Shown here piece after piece: positions 27,191-39,500 of a DNA stretch of 64,000 nucleotides (its first letter is position 1; each line of letters opens with the position of its first letter). The position numbers and the translations under genes were made by a program. The notes below the pieces were generated by a model that did no database searches, was not told the DNA's origin, and saw nothing but the letters and a program-made list of their open reading frames with translations. Source of the DNA: Cardiocondyla obscurior. Lineage: Eukaryota; Arthropoda; Insecta; Hymenoptera; Formicidae. Location: positions 7,407,001-7,471,000 of the forward strand of contig NC_091871.1 of the NCBI RefSeq assembly GCF_019399895.1, written 5' to 3'.

Positions 27191-27262
27191 CTGTTCGCTT
27201 TCGAAAGTCGCACAAGCGCCCGGCTCCGTCTCGATCGGGTCCTGGCTGACTTTCGCCCGGAT
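27191..27262 (-). CDS. Glut4EF: Glut4EF exon d: 72-nt in-frame exon, possible cassette
   Basis: A strong acceptor (pyrimidine-rich, ending GACTTTTTCAG) and a CAG/GTTAGT donor bound exactly 24 codons, IRAKVSQDPIETEPGACATF followed by ESEQ (residues 229-252). Both borders are phase 0. In human ZNF395 the PRKRK block runs almost directly into the zinc finger, and here PRKK of exon c and ANAEVVFKC of exon e would join in frame if this exon were skipped. The exon therefore looks like a lineage-specific or alternatively spliced insert between the basic block and the finger. The encoded peptide is acidic and polar with no motif I recognise. Support is the splice signals, open frame and phase; there is no homology support. 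Confidence 0.72.
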
Positions 27263-28936
27263 CTGAAAAAGTCATAAAGCAAAGAGTCAAGTTTTAGCGA
27301 ATCCGACCGATCGGTTGAGAGGCCGCGCACATCTCAGCGGCTATTTCGAGAGCGCGCGGAGGGCCGCGATTTCCTGCGCGGGCGGCCGAAAGCAGCGCGG
27401 GACCGCTGCCGCGGACCTAAGATTAGCGTGGGGCGATAATACCTCAAGGTCCGGCTTGTTAGCCGTCTTACGAAATACCAAAAAATCGCCGCGCGCGTGT
27501 TTACATCCTTGGCTCGGACGGCGTGCTTATGTCATCACGCGCGCGGGCTTGGCACGCGCGACCACGACGACGACGAGGATGATTCCGACCGCCTCTGCAG
27601 GCCTTTTTCGCTCCTGCATCTCTGACCGGTCAGGGACAGTGTCGTCACTGCCAGTACGCAACAATTGGCGCGGTTTAAATCCACGCGAGACAATCGTAAA
27701 GGAAATTATTGACGCAGGTCTCGATATTTTTTAAACAAGCCGTCTATACGAGATGTCTCGTTTTTTTTATCCCGATTCTCCTCTGCGGAGCGTTACATGA
27801 AAATCGGCGATTTCGCGTTACGAAACGATCGAAAGCGACTTCGTTTTCACCGGCTCGTCCGTTCGGAAAGAGAAAACTAGCTCGCGTCCCGAAAACAGCG
27901 CTGATCAAGTCCCTCGAATTTGACGGAAATGATCCACGATACAGGTTCTCTCTATTAGCGCGCCGATGTTCGTTCGCGATGACGCATCGATTCCAACGAG
28001 CTATACTTTTCATCCGCAAGTCGAGCCTGCAAATCGTCTTTAAACTAGATCTGAAATTGCAATTATCGGTTTTCAATCCTGCAATGCGCGCAAGAAATAT
28101 ATACGCCGCCAGAGAGCCCCGGGAGAACGAGAGTCCGATCTAATCCAGATCGAGCGATATGTAACGCGTGCAAGGCTTACCCGGGTGCCTCACGATCCAG
28201 GGACTTACGCAATAGACTTATCATATTTGCGCGCACGCGTTGGCGTTAATTAAGCTACCACTACGCGGACGCGAAAAGAATTAATCACGGAGACGCGGTT
28301 ACTCGAAGGCCACTCGATTTTTATCACGGCGAACTTGCAATCCCATCGCGAGAAACGCTTGTGCGATCTTAATGCAAGCTTCGAGGAAGTCATAATTTAT
28401 ACTGCCGACGCGAAAGCGCGAAAAACGTCTGTATCAATGCACATCACAGATTCCTTCCTTGCGCAAAAGAAAAAAGAAAAAAAAAAACGACGGAAAGTTC
28501 GTAATATTGAAACGCGGAAGACGACCGCGGCGGGCAGTGAAATTGATTTCTCTAAAAATCATTTGTCTTCGTCTAGACTTCTCGAGACTTGGCAAACTGA
28601 ATCGGGCGCGCGTTGACGCGGGATTATTCGCGAAGATTAAGGTCAATGAAGATTTTGAAAGACGACGGGCGAGGGCAGCTGCCCGCTGCTAAAAGTGGCG
28701 CGAGCACGCGACTGCGAAAACTAGTTGCAAAGGTTACCGGCTTGATAAGGAGGCGCGCGGAAATTTCGTAGCGATCGCGAGTATCCCGGCGTGTTAATCG
28801 GACCGCGAGAGCGAGAGTAAAGGTCATTCCGACGGATTCCTGGAGGTTCTCCAGCCACGCTCGGCGATTGTCGCTCGACAATGTAGATTATCGGTTCGAC
28901 GAGAAAGCGAACGAGAATGCCGAATAGGTTGCTCAC
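27263..28936 (-). other. 1.7 kb intron of Glut4EF (exon c to exon d)
   Basis: A phase-0 intron between the linker exon and the 72-nt exon. It is moderately GC-rich with an A-rich tract around 28469-28489. I see no other feature in it. Confidence 0.75.
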
Positions 28937-29244
28937 CTTCTTGCGCGGGTGTTGCTCCTCGATGTAGTCGGGTACGATTCCCTCGTCCAACGTGGTCGAG
29001 CCTGGGGTGCTGCTCGACGACGAGCCGGACGCGTTGTAGGGGTAGTGAGGCTGATTGTGCGAAGGATGCGAGGCCGCTGGACACGGGGAACTCCTCGTTG
29101 GGACGCCCTCCTCGCTGAGGGGTGGGCTGGGAGTACCGCTTCGCCAGGAAGCCCCGCTGCTGCTGCTGCTGTTCGACATGCCGCCGACTCCCGGTGAGCC
29201 GGCGATCATACCGCCGCCTCCGCCTCCACGACTCCCCCAGGAAC
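28937..29244 (-). CDS. Glut4EF: Glut4EF exon c: Ser/Gly/Pro-rich linker
   Basis: The exon has 308 nt: two bases completing a Gly codon plus 102 codons (residues 126-228), ending in PRKK just before a GTGAGC donor. It starts SWGSR followed by six glycines, then a run of five serines coded by (AGC)5, then GTPSPPLSEEGVPT, a His/Pro/Tyr-rich stretch, another Ser run and TTLDEGIVPDYIEEQHPRKK. The SGxSTPSPP part and the PRKK end match human ZNF395, where STPSPP and PRKRK come just before the finger. This is low-complexity, probably disordered, phosphorylatable sequence. The acceptor GCGACAG has a weak pyrimidine tract. An alternative AG 18 nt upstream (near 29262) would keep the frame and add six residues. 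Confidence 0.88.
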
Positions 29245-29565
29245 CTGTCGCAGATCGAACCTCTCAAATTCAATTCATCTAGCTCGGTTAATTATCGTGG
29301 AAGCTCCGACGAGTTCGGCACTCGCCGTTCGTACGATAATTTAATTATTTCTCCAAGTTGTACCACTTGAACTATTTTTTAGGATTTTTTAAAACTTTTT
29401 TTAGGATCAGGAAATTAAAGAAAGAAAAAAAAAACAATTTAATTAAAAGAGACATGAAAAACTGACGGGGTTAAAGAATGATAAGTAAAGAAAGAAATTT
29501 ACTTCGTCTGGTTTCAGCAGCTTGTATCGTACTTTCGGCGAGTGTCAGAAAAATGAGCGCCATAC
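29245..29565 (-). other. 321 bp intron of Glut4EF (exon b to exon c)
   Basis: A short phase-1 intron with AT-rich content in its middle (29340-29460). The donor is GTATGG and the acceptor GCGACAG, both weaker than the gene's other sites. The phase match (G plus GT gives Gly) supports it. Confidence 0.75.
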
Positions 29566-29777
29566 CGTAATTGTATTGGCAGTGAAGTGGCGGGGGGTTG
29601 TGAGGACTGTGAGGTGAGCACGAGAGCGACATAAGGACCAGGGCGGCGGCGCATTCGTCCATGCAATCACCGCGTTCGTTGGTGCGACAACCCTCGCGTC
29701 CACATAGCATCCTCTCGCCCCAACCGCTGTACGTCCGCTCGGAATCATTGTTCGAGCTCGGCCGTCGTTTCCTGGAT
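29566..29777 (-). CDS. Glut4EF: Glut4EF exon b: basic patch and LSCSP block
   Basis: Acceptor TATATTTCAG and donor GTATGG bound 212 nt: one base that completes the Ala codon from exon a, 70 codons, and one base carried to exon c (residues 55-125). It opens with SRKRRPSS, a likely nuclear localisation signal placed directly after the IDVP block. Later comes MDECAAALVLMSLSCSPHSP, which aligns with MDEMMAAMVLTSLSCSP of human ZNF395, the hydrophobic/Cys segment described as an export-type sequence in vertebrate members. Between the two are four cysteines in a short Gly/Arg-rich stretch (LCGREGC and GDCMDEC). The donor is weaker than consensus, but it is the one whose phase fits the next exon. Confidence 0.92.
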
Positions 29778-30978
29778 CTGAAATATACATTACCACATGC
29801 TATAGCCTCGCCACGTAATCGAGTATACGCGCGCACATTTGCACGCGGTACGTGCACGTCGTCCGGACCGAACTTCCTATTACCCTACTTAAAGCGCCGT
29901 GTATTTTTCCTCCGACTTTATCTCGATCAATCTAGAGGAATATTCTCTCCCGCGAAAACGGATATTCCCCTTGATTTCCGACAGTCGCCTATTCCGTGAA
30001 GGATAGTTAATTTTGGGTATTCCCGCATTCCGCGAAGAGCGAGAAACTTTCCGCCGACGGTGCCTCGATCTTGGATCCGAGAACGGCGATGCTTTTAAAC
30101 GGTGGCACAACGGTAGACGTTGCGACAGAGTGTATTGTGGGCAAAACGGGCCTAAAGTAATTTCCTTAAGAGCACCCGTCGAATAACAGCATAGAAGGTA
30201 ATCGGCGCTGGAGTTACGCGCGGCGTTTCTGAAATTATGTTTTCCTGAAACCGCATAAAATGATACGTTCGCCGTCTCTCCGTTTCACTTCGGAGCACCG
30301 AGCGCGCGAGATCGCCGGTGCCCACACGGTAATGCCCGGTGGCGGAGAACCTATAAGCCGATATAGTAACTTTTCCGGGAAAGACTATAGATTTCCACGT
30401 AAATACTGCACGTGGAGTATGTGCCGTTCGCATATAGACGCACTACGTCGTTTCCTCAACGATTACGAGTGCTTTCTCCGGACGGACAAAGTGACCAAGT
30501 GAGATGTGTGTCTGGCAAAAATCAATAAGAGATACAAAGTACACGTTGCAATCTGCCTTGAGATTTTATAGAGAAATTCACGGGGAAACAAAAAATAAAA
30601 TTAAATGCTATTAATTATATAAATCCTATCTGTAAAAAATTGGCGTGACGCTTAAATTAATTGATAATCAATTTTATTGTTGCCGTTTATTAATTTATAT
30701 ATATTTTTTTTGTTACAGATTCAACGCAGCTGCATCCACCGTCGTCTAAAAAAAGTGTCGTCATCGCCGATTAATAATTATACGAACCGCAGTCGGTTCG
30801 TCGGCCGTTCCGGGAGTTCGTTAAGTAGTCGGACGGAATTTTTTCATATACGACTTTTTTCTGAACGCGAGTGCCGGAACAGGAACGCGCGAAAGTGTTT
30901 AATAATTCTCGCGATTGTAAAATCACGGTCGGGGTGTTCGCGAGTTACTTGTGCGCGGAAGGATGACTCGTCACACAA

Positions 30979-31035
30979 ACTGAGAGGAGGAGCAGGCCCG
31001 GGACGGGCATCCTGCATCGGCGGAGCAACTTTTAG
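30979..31035 (+). ncRNA. Copy B, end of exon 1 of the duplicated unit
   Basis: This is the counterpart of the 3' part of copy A exon 1, ending TTTTAG before a GTGAAG donor. A possible acceptor for a longer exon (TTTTTTTTGTTACAG) lies at 30718. In the frame matching copy A it reads TERRSRPGTGILHRRSNF and then TAG, but a TGA six codons upstream leaves no ATG in that frame, so a peptide from this copy would need another start. It lies antisense to Glut4EF in the 10.6 kb intron. Confidence 0.3.
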
Positions 31036-31154
31036 GTGAAGCATCAATTTATTAAATAAAATCTTAAATAAAAAAAAATATTTACTTTTTTAATTAATTT
31101 TATTAATTGATATATCGTCATGTCTACATTAATATTTTACATTTTATGTTACAG

Positions 31155-31193
31155 TCACCGGCAGAATTCTTCAACTCCGCTGTATGCAGAGTG
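31155..31193 (+). ncRNA. Copy B, exon 2 (39 nt) of the duplicated unit
   Basis: Acceptor TTTTATGTTACAG and donor GTG/GTAAGTCGC surround 39 nt, the same length as in copy A. Upstream, 31108-31155 is identical base for base to 22026-22073. Confidence 0.3.
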
Positions 31194-31360
31194 GTAAGTC
31201 GCAACATTTTTTTTTATAATTTGCAATTGGGTGGGATATCTTAAAAAATAGCGCGCGCAGGTTTTTTCCTAGGGTTAAATAAAAAATACACTAATTCCGC
31301 GAGATCGTGTGGCGCAAAATCGTCGGAGATTTCACGCGAGCGTTAAAAGTATCGTAAATT

Positions 31361-31398
31361 AATGCTAGGGCTCAAAAGCAACTATATTTTCCTCTCGG
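31361..31398 (+). repeat. Dispersed ~38-bp motif, copy 2
   Basis: It contains AAAAGCAACTATATTTTCC, with CGTTAAAAGTATCGTA immediately upstream as at copy 1. It supplies the last codons of a spurious minus-strand frame. Confidence 0.5.
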
Positions 31399-31924
31399 TA
31401 TATATCGTTACTTTCGAGATGATTATCGCTGGGAGCGGCGGGCTCTCCCGGGGAAGGTGGTGCATGGCCCTCTCGTAGTACGAAGGACGAAAAGCCGACA
31501 AGGGGGGTAGAGGACGGGGGGGGGCGCGAAAACGACGACGTAGCCAAGGCCGGAGCCGTCGCCGGTAAGCCAGCCGTTCCACTCCCGGTGCGGTACATCG
31601 AGAGTCGAAAGTGAAACATGGAACGCCGGCCGGCATAGAGAATGACGCACGTCCCAGCCGGTATTTCGAAAGAAACACCTCTCAGGCGTGCACTCCTGCA
31701 CAGCTGTCCCGTTTCCTTCGTGTACCAACCGTTATATGTGTCGCGCCACTCAGAACAGGCGAGGAGGCAGGCGAAGGTTACGCCAAGCCCGATCCAACAG
31801 TAGAGAACCGCCTCGAGCCTCAACCGAAATGACTTTAATAAATCGCTCCGTTTCAATCGAAGCCTCGTCGGCCAGAATTTAAGTACCACAAGGATAATCT
31901 AAATAAAATAATAAAAACCGTGAT

Positions 31925-31950
31925 AAAAAAAAAAAAAAAAAAAAAAAAAA
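31925..31950 (+). repeat. Poly(A) tract, 26 nt
   Basis: The longest A run in the window. Other runs of about 20 are at 2604-2624, 12958-12978 and 18770-18789. No retroposon body is recognisable upstream. Confidence 0.9.
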
Positions 31951-34900
31951 GAGGCATCGCCGATCGAGACACGTCACCGCGCCCGTTACGTTCTCCATGC
32001 ATTTCTCCAACTTTCCCGGGATTGTTTTTTTACGGTCTCCTGAATGGACTCGCGATATACCTCACACGACCGTTGCTCGCTAATTGCGAGATTACGATCG
32101 CCTTATGATTGCTTTATGATCGCGGAAGCGGCAAATTCAAGTTTAATTGGAACGAGGCGCGGGGGAAACGGCACCGTTTACTTTTGAGACGGTGCCGTTA
32201 CCGTTACGCGGTATATGCGAATTATGCCGATACGGATTGAAGGATCGCGCGCGAAGATAATCGACACACGGTGGTAATTAAGAAGAAGCCAGATGTACAC
32301 TTGTCGCTCGCGGGGGGGAGGGAGGAGAAGGGAGTTTGCCGACGTGTAATTCATCCGGGATCGGTCGTTAAAAGCAAGAAACAACCGTCGGAAAACGCGT
32401 CGTTTACCGCTCACTCGAACGCGCTCCGTCCATTACAACCGGCCGGATTTTTATCTATCTCCTTAACCCTTCCGTTCCGTTCGCGCATTCGGCACGCTTG
32501 ACTGCGAGCTACGCTCGCACGTTTAAGCGCGATCTCAGCTCGACATCCGGCCCGCCGATCGGAAATATTTAAAGACAGCTCTGTCGAAAATTGACCGGCG
32601 AAATCAAACGAAACTGACCTTCTCAAGATGGTCGGCTCCATAGAGGAGCACGTAGCGCCGAGCACTTTCAGCGAATTGACATTGAAAATTAGCATGTAAA
32701 ATAGTATGCACGCCTACCAGTCGGTTCGTTACAAATACACCGTCATCGTGTTATGTAACGTCGATTATTCACCGTATCACGTAATATCAATTATTAAACG
32801 GCCGCGAGAAAAAAAACACGCCTTAATAAATGCGCGAGAGAGCAAAATGTCGTTTAAAAAAAAAAAAGTTGTCTACGAGATCCCGCCGCGAGATGCGTTT
32901 TCGCTGACAGTCGCGAGCGAGGCGGAAGCCTGTCATCTGCGGCCGCATTTCGCACGTCGCGGCTTTAAGTTTTAATGACGAGAAGGAAAGTAAAGCGCCT
33001 TGGTCTCTTTCACTCGAGTAGATTTTAGATTCATAAATCCGCCGAAACGTTCCGAGGTGAGTTAAAAACGTCCTTCGATTCCCTCCACGACGGCTTTTGA
33101 GTATCGCATGCAAATTGCGTGCAAGTGGCAGAAGGAAAAAAAAAAAAAAATTGGGCCGTGAGAATTGAGGTTTCGGCCGAGAACCTTTCCTTTCCTTTCC
33201 TTCACTCTGATTGTCGCGTTAACGCGGCGCCGTTTGACGAGTGTCCCATGCGGCTGCAACCGTTCTTTTTTTTTCCGCTGTACTCCGTGGTAATTAAATT
33301 AGATCCGCGAAGCTGAATTTTTTTTTTTTTACCTATTATTTTACGCTCAAATAATTTTTATGTTCGAACCGAAGGGCTTGACGTACTTGATATAAAACTG
33401 ATGCATTCCGCAATCCAGGCGAGTGAATGTTGATCTTTGCACGACGGGGATTAAGGTGGCTACAAAGCCATTAAGCGGGAACGGCTATTTGTACTCCGCC
33501 GATACCTATCGCACCTTCTGACAAGTCAATCGAGCTCGTTGGTGGAAATCGCCAAGTAGTACACCCGCCTGCACGGCCGGCGCGCACGCACGCGGTGCTA
33601 TTAGCGTCGTGACATAACGTTACGCAACGCGATCAGTTGGAGGACGAGCGCGCGCGCTACACGCAGCGACAGATAAGCGGGAGGGAAGGGGGTTTATGGA
33701 TCGTTAAGCGCACGTCCGCCGATTTCTCTCCTTCTTTTATCCCCCAAGCGATTGTCCCGAGCGCAAGCTGTAGGCGCGAATCTGACGTGAAAACAGTGAC
33801 ATCGGAAAGTCATTTTCCAACAACGAGCGTCCACTTTAAATGGTCCCGAGTTCCGAAAGAACTTTTTTTCTTCAAGCCGGCGATTTCATCCGCGCGCCCG
33901 GTTTCTCTCGCTATCGGAAGGACGCTTTAGAATCGCAGTCGGAGTCTTGAACGCGCGTCGAACGGCGACGGCGCGACATTCGATGCAACGCGCGATCGGA
34001 TCGATCCCACCGGAGCGCACACGCTTTCGCAAACGTAGCCCGCGGATCCGGGGCGTTATATAGGTCGGGAAGCTTGTTGATCCGTGTTCGCGGCATCTCC
34101 GCCGCGGGGTAACTGGGTCGCTGAATGTTTCAGCGCGCGCAAAACTGGGTTACCGTCCAACGGTGCGACGAAGCCCGTGCACATGTGCACGCGAGAAGGC
34201 ATCTCGTCTCCTCGCTCCGTTAAGTACGTCCACGTAAGGATCAACGCGATGCCGTTTGCCGGCGAGACGGAGCGTTCGGCTAGCAGCTACCTCATTTGCC
34301 CGTTTATTCGCGTCCGCGGGACTCGAACTGCAAGTGTAAATAGCTGCGAATCACAGTACACTGCGCGGAACATACGCGACTGTCTAAAAATATCCCCCGG
34401 CATCATTTCCATTTCCAATGGACGCGATTATTTTTTTTTTTGACGTCCACCCGCACCCCTCGATAGCAAAAGCGATAACGTTATCCTTTCGGAGAAAGCC
34501 GGGAGGAGGGTTAGATCGATTCGGTAAAATTGCAACGTACGATGCCGCTCTACGGTGTAAGCACGAAGCGCTCGAATGCCGAGCGACACGCGATACCGAC
34601 ATTCGCGCCCTTAGACAGGGTCTGCAATGGTATAGTAAGCCACAAGAAATTGAGCGGTCATATTCGATTAGTCTCTTCAAGTTTTAACGCGATGTCTCTC
34701 TGTACCTTCCGGAAGTCCGATCTTAAGCCTCTTCCATCTTCTCGCGGTGGATCCCGCGGTTTTCCGCGACCGTCGGGAGCAAGGCCGCTCCCTCGGGAGA
34801 ACGCGAGTATGGGGTGAACCAGTTTCCGGCGATATCCGGGTTACGGAGTTGTGCAAGGGGGGTCAGTCGCGTCGGATACGGGAACATGGCAGCCGGCTGG

Positions 34901-35880
34901 CCTGTATCGAGCGGCCTGATTTCACGTCGGGACAACCCGGCCAACCTGATTTCAACTTCACCGGCCTCACTCGGCGACCCAATTCCCCGCTTTGCGCTAC
35001 GGGAACGCTCGAAGGACTCGGCCCCATTGCCGACGTCCTTGTGCTAGAAATCCATTTTCTTTCGTAGGGCACCCTCGCCGTTTTCCCCGGCGCCCTTACG
35101 CGCAAGCGAGCTCGGGACTTCCATTCTGTTGGATCGACGAGACAACCGACGCGCTTCTTCATTTTTTTTTGTTTTTTTGCTTTCAATTGATGAGATTGAA
35201 AGGGAAATATTTTTTAGAATTCCTTCAGATCCGTAAAAATATCGAATCGTGCACCGTTATCGTTAGTTTTAAGAATAATTTTTCGCAATATTAATCGAGT
35301 TGACGTGATAACGAAGAGCTCAATGTCAGACGACAATGTAAAAATATAAAACAACTGCAGCCTTCGGAGCGGAGTGTAATTAAAGCGAATAGCATCGCGA
35401 GCATCTGCGTAATGCATAAAAATGCAGCGGAGTAGAAACAGTGAAATTACTCATCCGGAAGCGTGATTTTTGTAACGCAGGGGTATTCGGCATTTAAATT
35501 ACAATTTTCTTCGCGGAGTAAACGCGCGATTTCTTTCTCGGAAAAGAGAAAATACTTAGCGTACCTCGCCGTTGGTGCCGGTTTGGAAAAAAAGTCTACT
35601 TTAAAGAGTCTGCTATCGAGAAAACATTCCTGAACAATAGCTAGATAAGAGATAGTGTTGTCATAAACGTTGGAGAGTGCTTCCTCGTCCCTAAGTAGAC
35701 TCACTTAGCGGCGAACAAGAGATCGCTTTATCCACCCGGACAAAGTCCCCGCATCTTTCGCATCGCTACCCCGAGAATACAGTTACTTCAGAACCCAAGC
35801 ATAATTTCATGATACTTTTGACGATCGAGTCAATTAAAAATAATCGAACCCACCGCACTTATCCTTGGAATAATCAGAAA

Positions 35881-35918
35881 ATTATGGTCGGGCTGAAAAG
35901 CAACTATACTTTTCTCCC
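35881..35918 (+). repeat. Dispersed ~38-bp motif, copy 3
   Basis: It contains ATTATGGTCGGGCTGAAAAG followed by CAACTATACTTTTCTCCCC. GAAAAG and CTTTTC can pair as a 6-bp stem around an 8-base loop. This copy lacks the upstream CGTTAAAAGTA part. Confidence 0.5.
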
Positions 35919-36143
35919 CGTGCATGCATGCATGCGGCGCGCACACGTCGCAACGTGTGTTGAGGCACACGTGTAACGGAGTCGTCCCAGATTCGCCATC
36001 TAGGCTAGAGGCTCGCTGCCTACCCTTTGACCGAGCGACACGTGGGGAAAGGACCGGGGACCGTCCGCGAGAAACTTTTCTTTTTTTCTTTTTTTTCCCC
36101 CCCCCCCCCTCGACCTCTTCTCGTTCCAGCGACCGCCGTACCT

Positions 36144-36172
36144 CCTTCTTCTTCTTCTTCTTCTTCTTCTTC
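36144..36172 (+). repeat. TTC trinucleotide array
   Basis: About nine TTC units in a pyrimidine-rich stretch that also has a run of C at 36100-36109. It produces a Glu/Lys-rich chance frame on the minus strand. Confidence 0.9.
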
Positions 36173-36523
36173 AACAAGTAGCGAACGTCGTGACCGCGCA
36201 AATGCAGGGCGCCGCGCGTGCACGGGTGACACGGGGTGGAGGGAGCGAGAGCGAGCGGGATGAAAACGAAGCGCGTTCCCCTCCTCTCCGTGTACCTGAC
36301 CCATTTATCCGGTGCGCCGGTAGGTACGTAGCTGTATCGATCGACCCAGATATGCGACCCCCCCAGTCTGGCACGATCTACAGTTTGTTTGGCCACCTTA
36401 ACCCACCCGTCGCGGCGTATCGCCGCCTCGGCATCCTCGCGAGACGACGACTTCGCCCTTACGCGGGCCCTCCACGAGCGAACCGGAAGCGCGTCGTGCG
36501 TCCACCTGTCTCCGGTCGATAGG

Positions 36524-36531
36524 TGACGTCA
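36524..36531. promoter_or_regulatory. CRE palindrome TGACGTCA
   Basis: A perfect site followed by CGG, in the 10.6 kb intron. Confidence 0.5.
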
Positions 36532-39500
36532 CGGAGTGCGATAGCGAAACGGTGAAATATGAACGAGGGCGCGGCGTGGAAACGGCGGGCAACGCCGATA
36601 AGGCCGGCGCTTACACGTCGAAATGATCTACGAAGGCCGTGCGCGCGTGTTGGTGCCGGTTCCATCGCGCCGGGAGCTGCCACTCAGATTTCCGGGCATT
36701 TTTTAACGAAAGAGGAGGACGTAACTCGCGTGATCCAGGATTTTTCTTCCGCGTAGCTGCCGCATGATCGAAATGACATCTGTATATTGCGCGCCTGTAG
36801 GTCAAGATCGCGCGCCGATGCCGGCGTATTTTGTCGCGCGAGACCTTGGCAAGTACCATTTGCGTCTAAATTGCGAATCGTTGCCTGGACGGTCTTTCAG
36901 CGTTTTCTGCCTTTAGTTTCGCGTACCTCTGTCCCAAGGCTCACGGCGAATGCCGTTGTTCTAGGTCAAACATTCAGAACGGAAATTCGACGCGTCGATC
37001 GAACGAGAACTTTATGCGCGCGAAAACATTTTTGCTCCGTTCGCGTTTCGACACCTTAGTAATTATTGTAGGTCATGGAGCAAATGACTTAACTCGACTT
37101 AGTGCGAAGCCGTACGTGACTCGTGCGATTCTTGCTTCCGCGGAACGTTTCCAGACTGCTACGTGCCTCCGATCGGCATTTCGTACATTTAGCGAAGCAG
37201 TTATCGCTATTATTTCTTTTTTTTTTTTTTTGGCACTCGGGACATATCAGCTCTGATCGATAGTGAATTTTGCTATAAAAAAATATTTTTTCTATTCGAA
37301 CGTTATCGCGAACGGTCAGTGCCGAGAGAAAGGTCTCTTCCGCGTTTCCCGATGGCTATCATGGCCGGCGTGGAAAAGGACAGTTTCGCACATTCCGGGG
37401 GAATTCCGCGGCATTGGCAGCCGAGATAACAGCCACCCAGTTCGATTTCTCGCAAGAACCAGCTGGGCCAAGCTGATTGGAGTCAATTAACGCGTTAACG
37501 CGCCGCCGGCGGATACGTGAAGCGAGAGAACGAAAGTAGGGAATGGCCGAGTTTTGAGTTGAAAGCGGGAGTGGTGGGTTTTGTCCCGGCGGCGGGTGGC
37601 TCGTAACCGGGGTGGGTGGTAAACGCGGGGGTTGCTAGGTGTCGAGAAGGAGGGACAGGCGCTCGTCGTCGTCGCATACGCGGCGCGTGGTAGTGCACCT
37701 GACCTATATAGCGCGGCCGCGGAGGTATTGATCGACCCAATTCTTGACACCGCAAGTTGGGGTCTCCGGCTGCTCGCCGGCGCGCGGAGAACCGCCGCCG
37801 CCGTCCGAAAATTACGTAAGCTAACCCACTGACTCACTGCGCCCGTTGACGTGGCACGAACGCAGATGGGAGTTTATTCAGTCGGCGGTGCTGTATTTCG
37901 GATTATCCCGCGTCTATTCGCGTCGTTCGCGGCTATCGTCCTCCTCCCGCCGATCGCGGATCCGCATCTCGCCGGCTTCTGCTCGCGCATTGCTCCTTGC
38001 CGATGCACGAGAGCGCGAATAGGTAACGTGTGCAAACCGGCTAAAAATGTATTTCGCGAGGGGAACGTACGAGAGCCGGATGGTTCGACGGAGCGCCCAC
38101 ATCGCGATTATTACGGGGCGGCTATTTTCTTTCGGTCGCGATCGAACCCGATTGTTCCCGTTACGAACCGGCGGCTCGAAGCGAAATAATAATCGCGAGC
38201 GAAAGTCAGTAAGGTACAAAAATCGTCCGGCACGTTGATTATCGTTTCGCGCGAGGTGTACGGAATTACGTCACGCGCGAGCAAAGGGGAGAAAGAGCGC
38301 TGCCACGTTGCTCAATTTGCTAGCATCAATTATCGCGAACCCGCACACGCAGGTACTCACGTTGCACCATGGTAGCGCGCATGGTTGCGTGTAAAAGGTA
38401 GAAAGAATAAACGGTGCCTCGACGACGTAACGGAGAAACACTTGGCGCGCGAGCCGGGTTCTCTATATAGCCGCCACGGATCGCAACCGCGAGCGCGGTT
38501 TTTTCGCGCAGCACCCCGTTAATATTAAATAACATTGATATTAAAAATATAGATACGTTATTTATCCCGCGAGAAATATCGGAGGTAATCGGAGCTCGAA
38601 ACAAGTCCTGCGTACTTCTGCGGGCGTAACTTCAGCGTCGATCGCCTAAACCGTTCCCATCTCCGTCCGACGGTCGCACAATCGGTTAGATTAGCTCTAA
38701 CGGCGTGCTAAAACCTTGGGCGCGATGCAAGGTCTCGCTAAACGGTAGCCCGGAGTTCGTGCACGCTTTCGTCGCCGATACCATCGCGCTTCGAAAGGCA
38801 TTCGATTTCTCTTCGGCGACCTTTCCTTTCACGTGGGGCAGGTCGTGCCAGGGCCAGAGGCGCGCGGGGGTGTGCCGTACCGAAAACCGACGGGATTTTT
38901 CTACCTGCCGACAATCGCGGATCACTCCGGACGAATCTTCCGCCGGGATGTCCTTTGCGAGAGGATCCCCGGGTCAAGCACCGACTTTGCCCATACCGAA
39001 CGAAAAGTCGGAGGAGGTTATTAACCTTCGGGGTTCGTCGGCCTGGCGGGCCACGACCGTTCTATCTTTTTCAAAGAAAAGACGACGAAGGGGGACCGAC
39101 GAGAAAATTTCGTCTCGAATGACGGGGGCTCGGCGGGTCACAGACTCCAGACGCCACGTAAGAGTAGGCGGGACGAGAAGCTTCATTGTTTTTCAATCGC
39201 ATAATCCCGTAAGCGGATCTCGCGACGGCAATTTTGTTCGAGATTTCAATGAATTTTATTTAAATTTATACATACATATACGTAATATATATACGTAAAG
39301 AGAAAATATTTTCGAGCGGCGTTACTAAATAGTCCAGAACGTCGTTGAGTGGATGTGAAATCGTGGAAATATATCAGATAACTTGTTGTTAGGGACACCC
39401 TGTATATATGCGTGCGTCCGCGCACGCACACGCACACGCACACGTTTTCGCAGCACTTAACTGATGCGGCACAAAGAATAGTGCGATTGGAATAGGACTT

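Larger units (their letters stand above)
30979..31253 (+). repeat. Long direct repeat, copy B
   Basis: Second copy of the unit at 21899-22171, about 9.1 kb away in a different Glut4EF intron. Similarity fades just upstream of 30979 and after 31253. Confidence 0.85.

Noticed and set aside
31365..31889. 174-codon minus-strand frame with a hydrophobic, membrane-like segment
   Set aside because: It lies within a Glut4EF intron, has no similarity I know, and its last codons come from the dispersed motif. A single hydrophobic stretch is not enough.
35830..36396. 188-codon minus-strand frame with Lys/Glu runs
   Set aside because: The charged part comes from the TTC array and T/C tracts. Near its end it shares IVAF with the frame at 31365-31889 only because both cross the dispersed motif.
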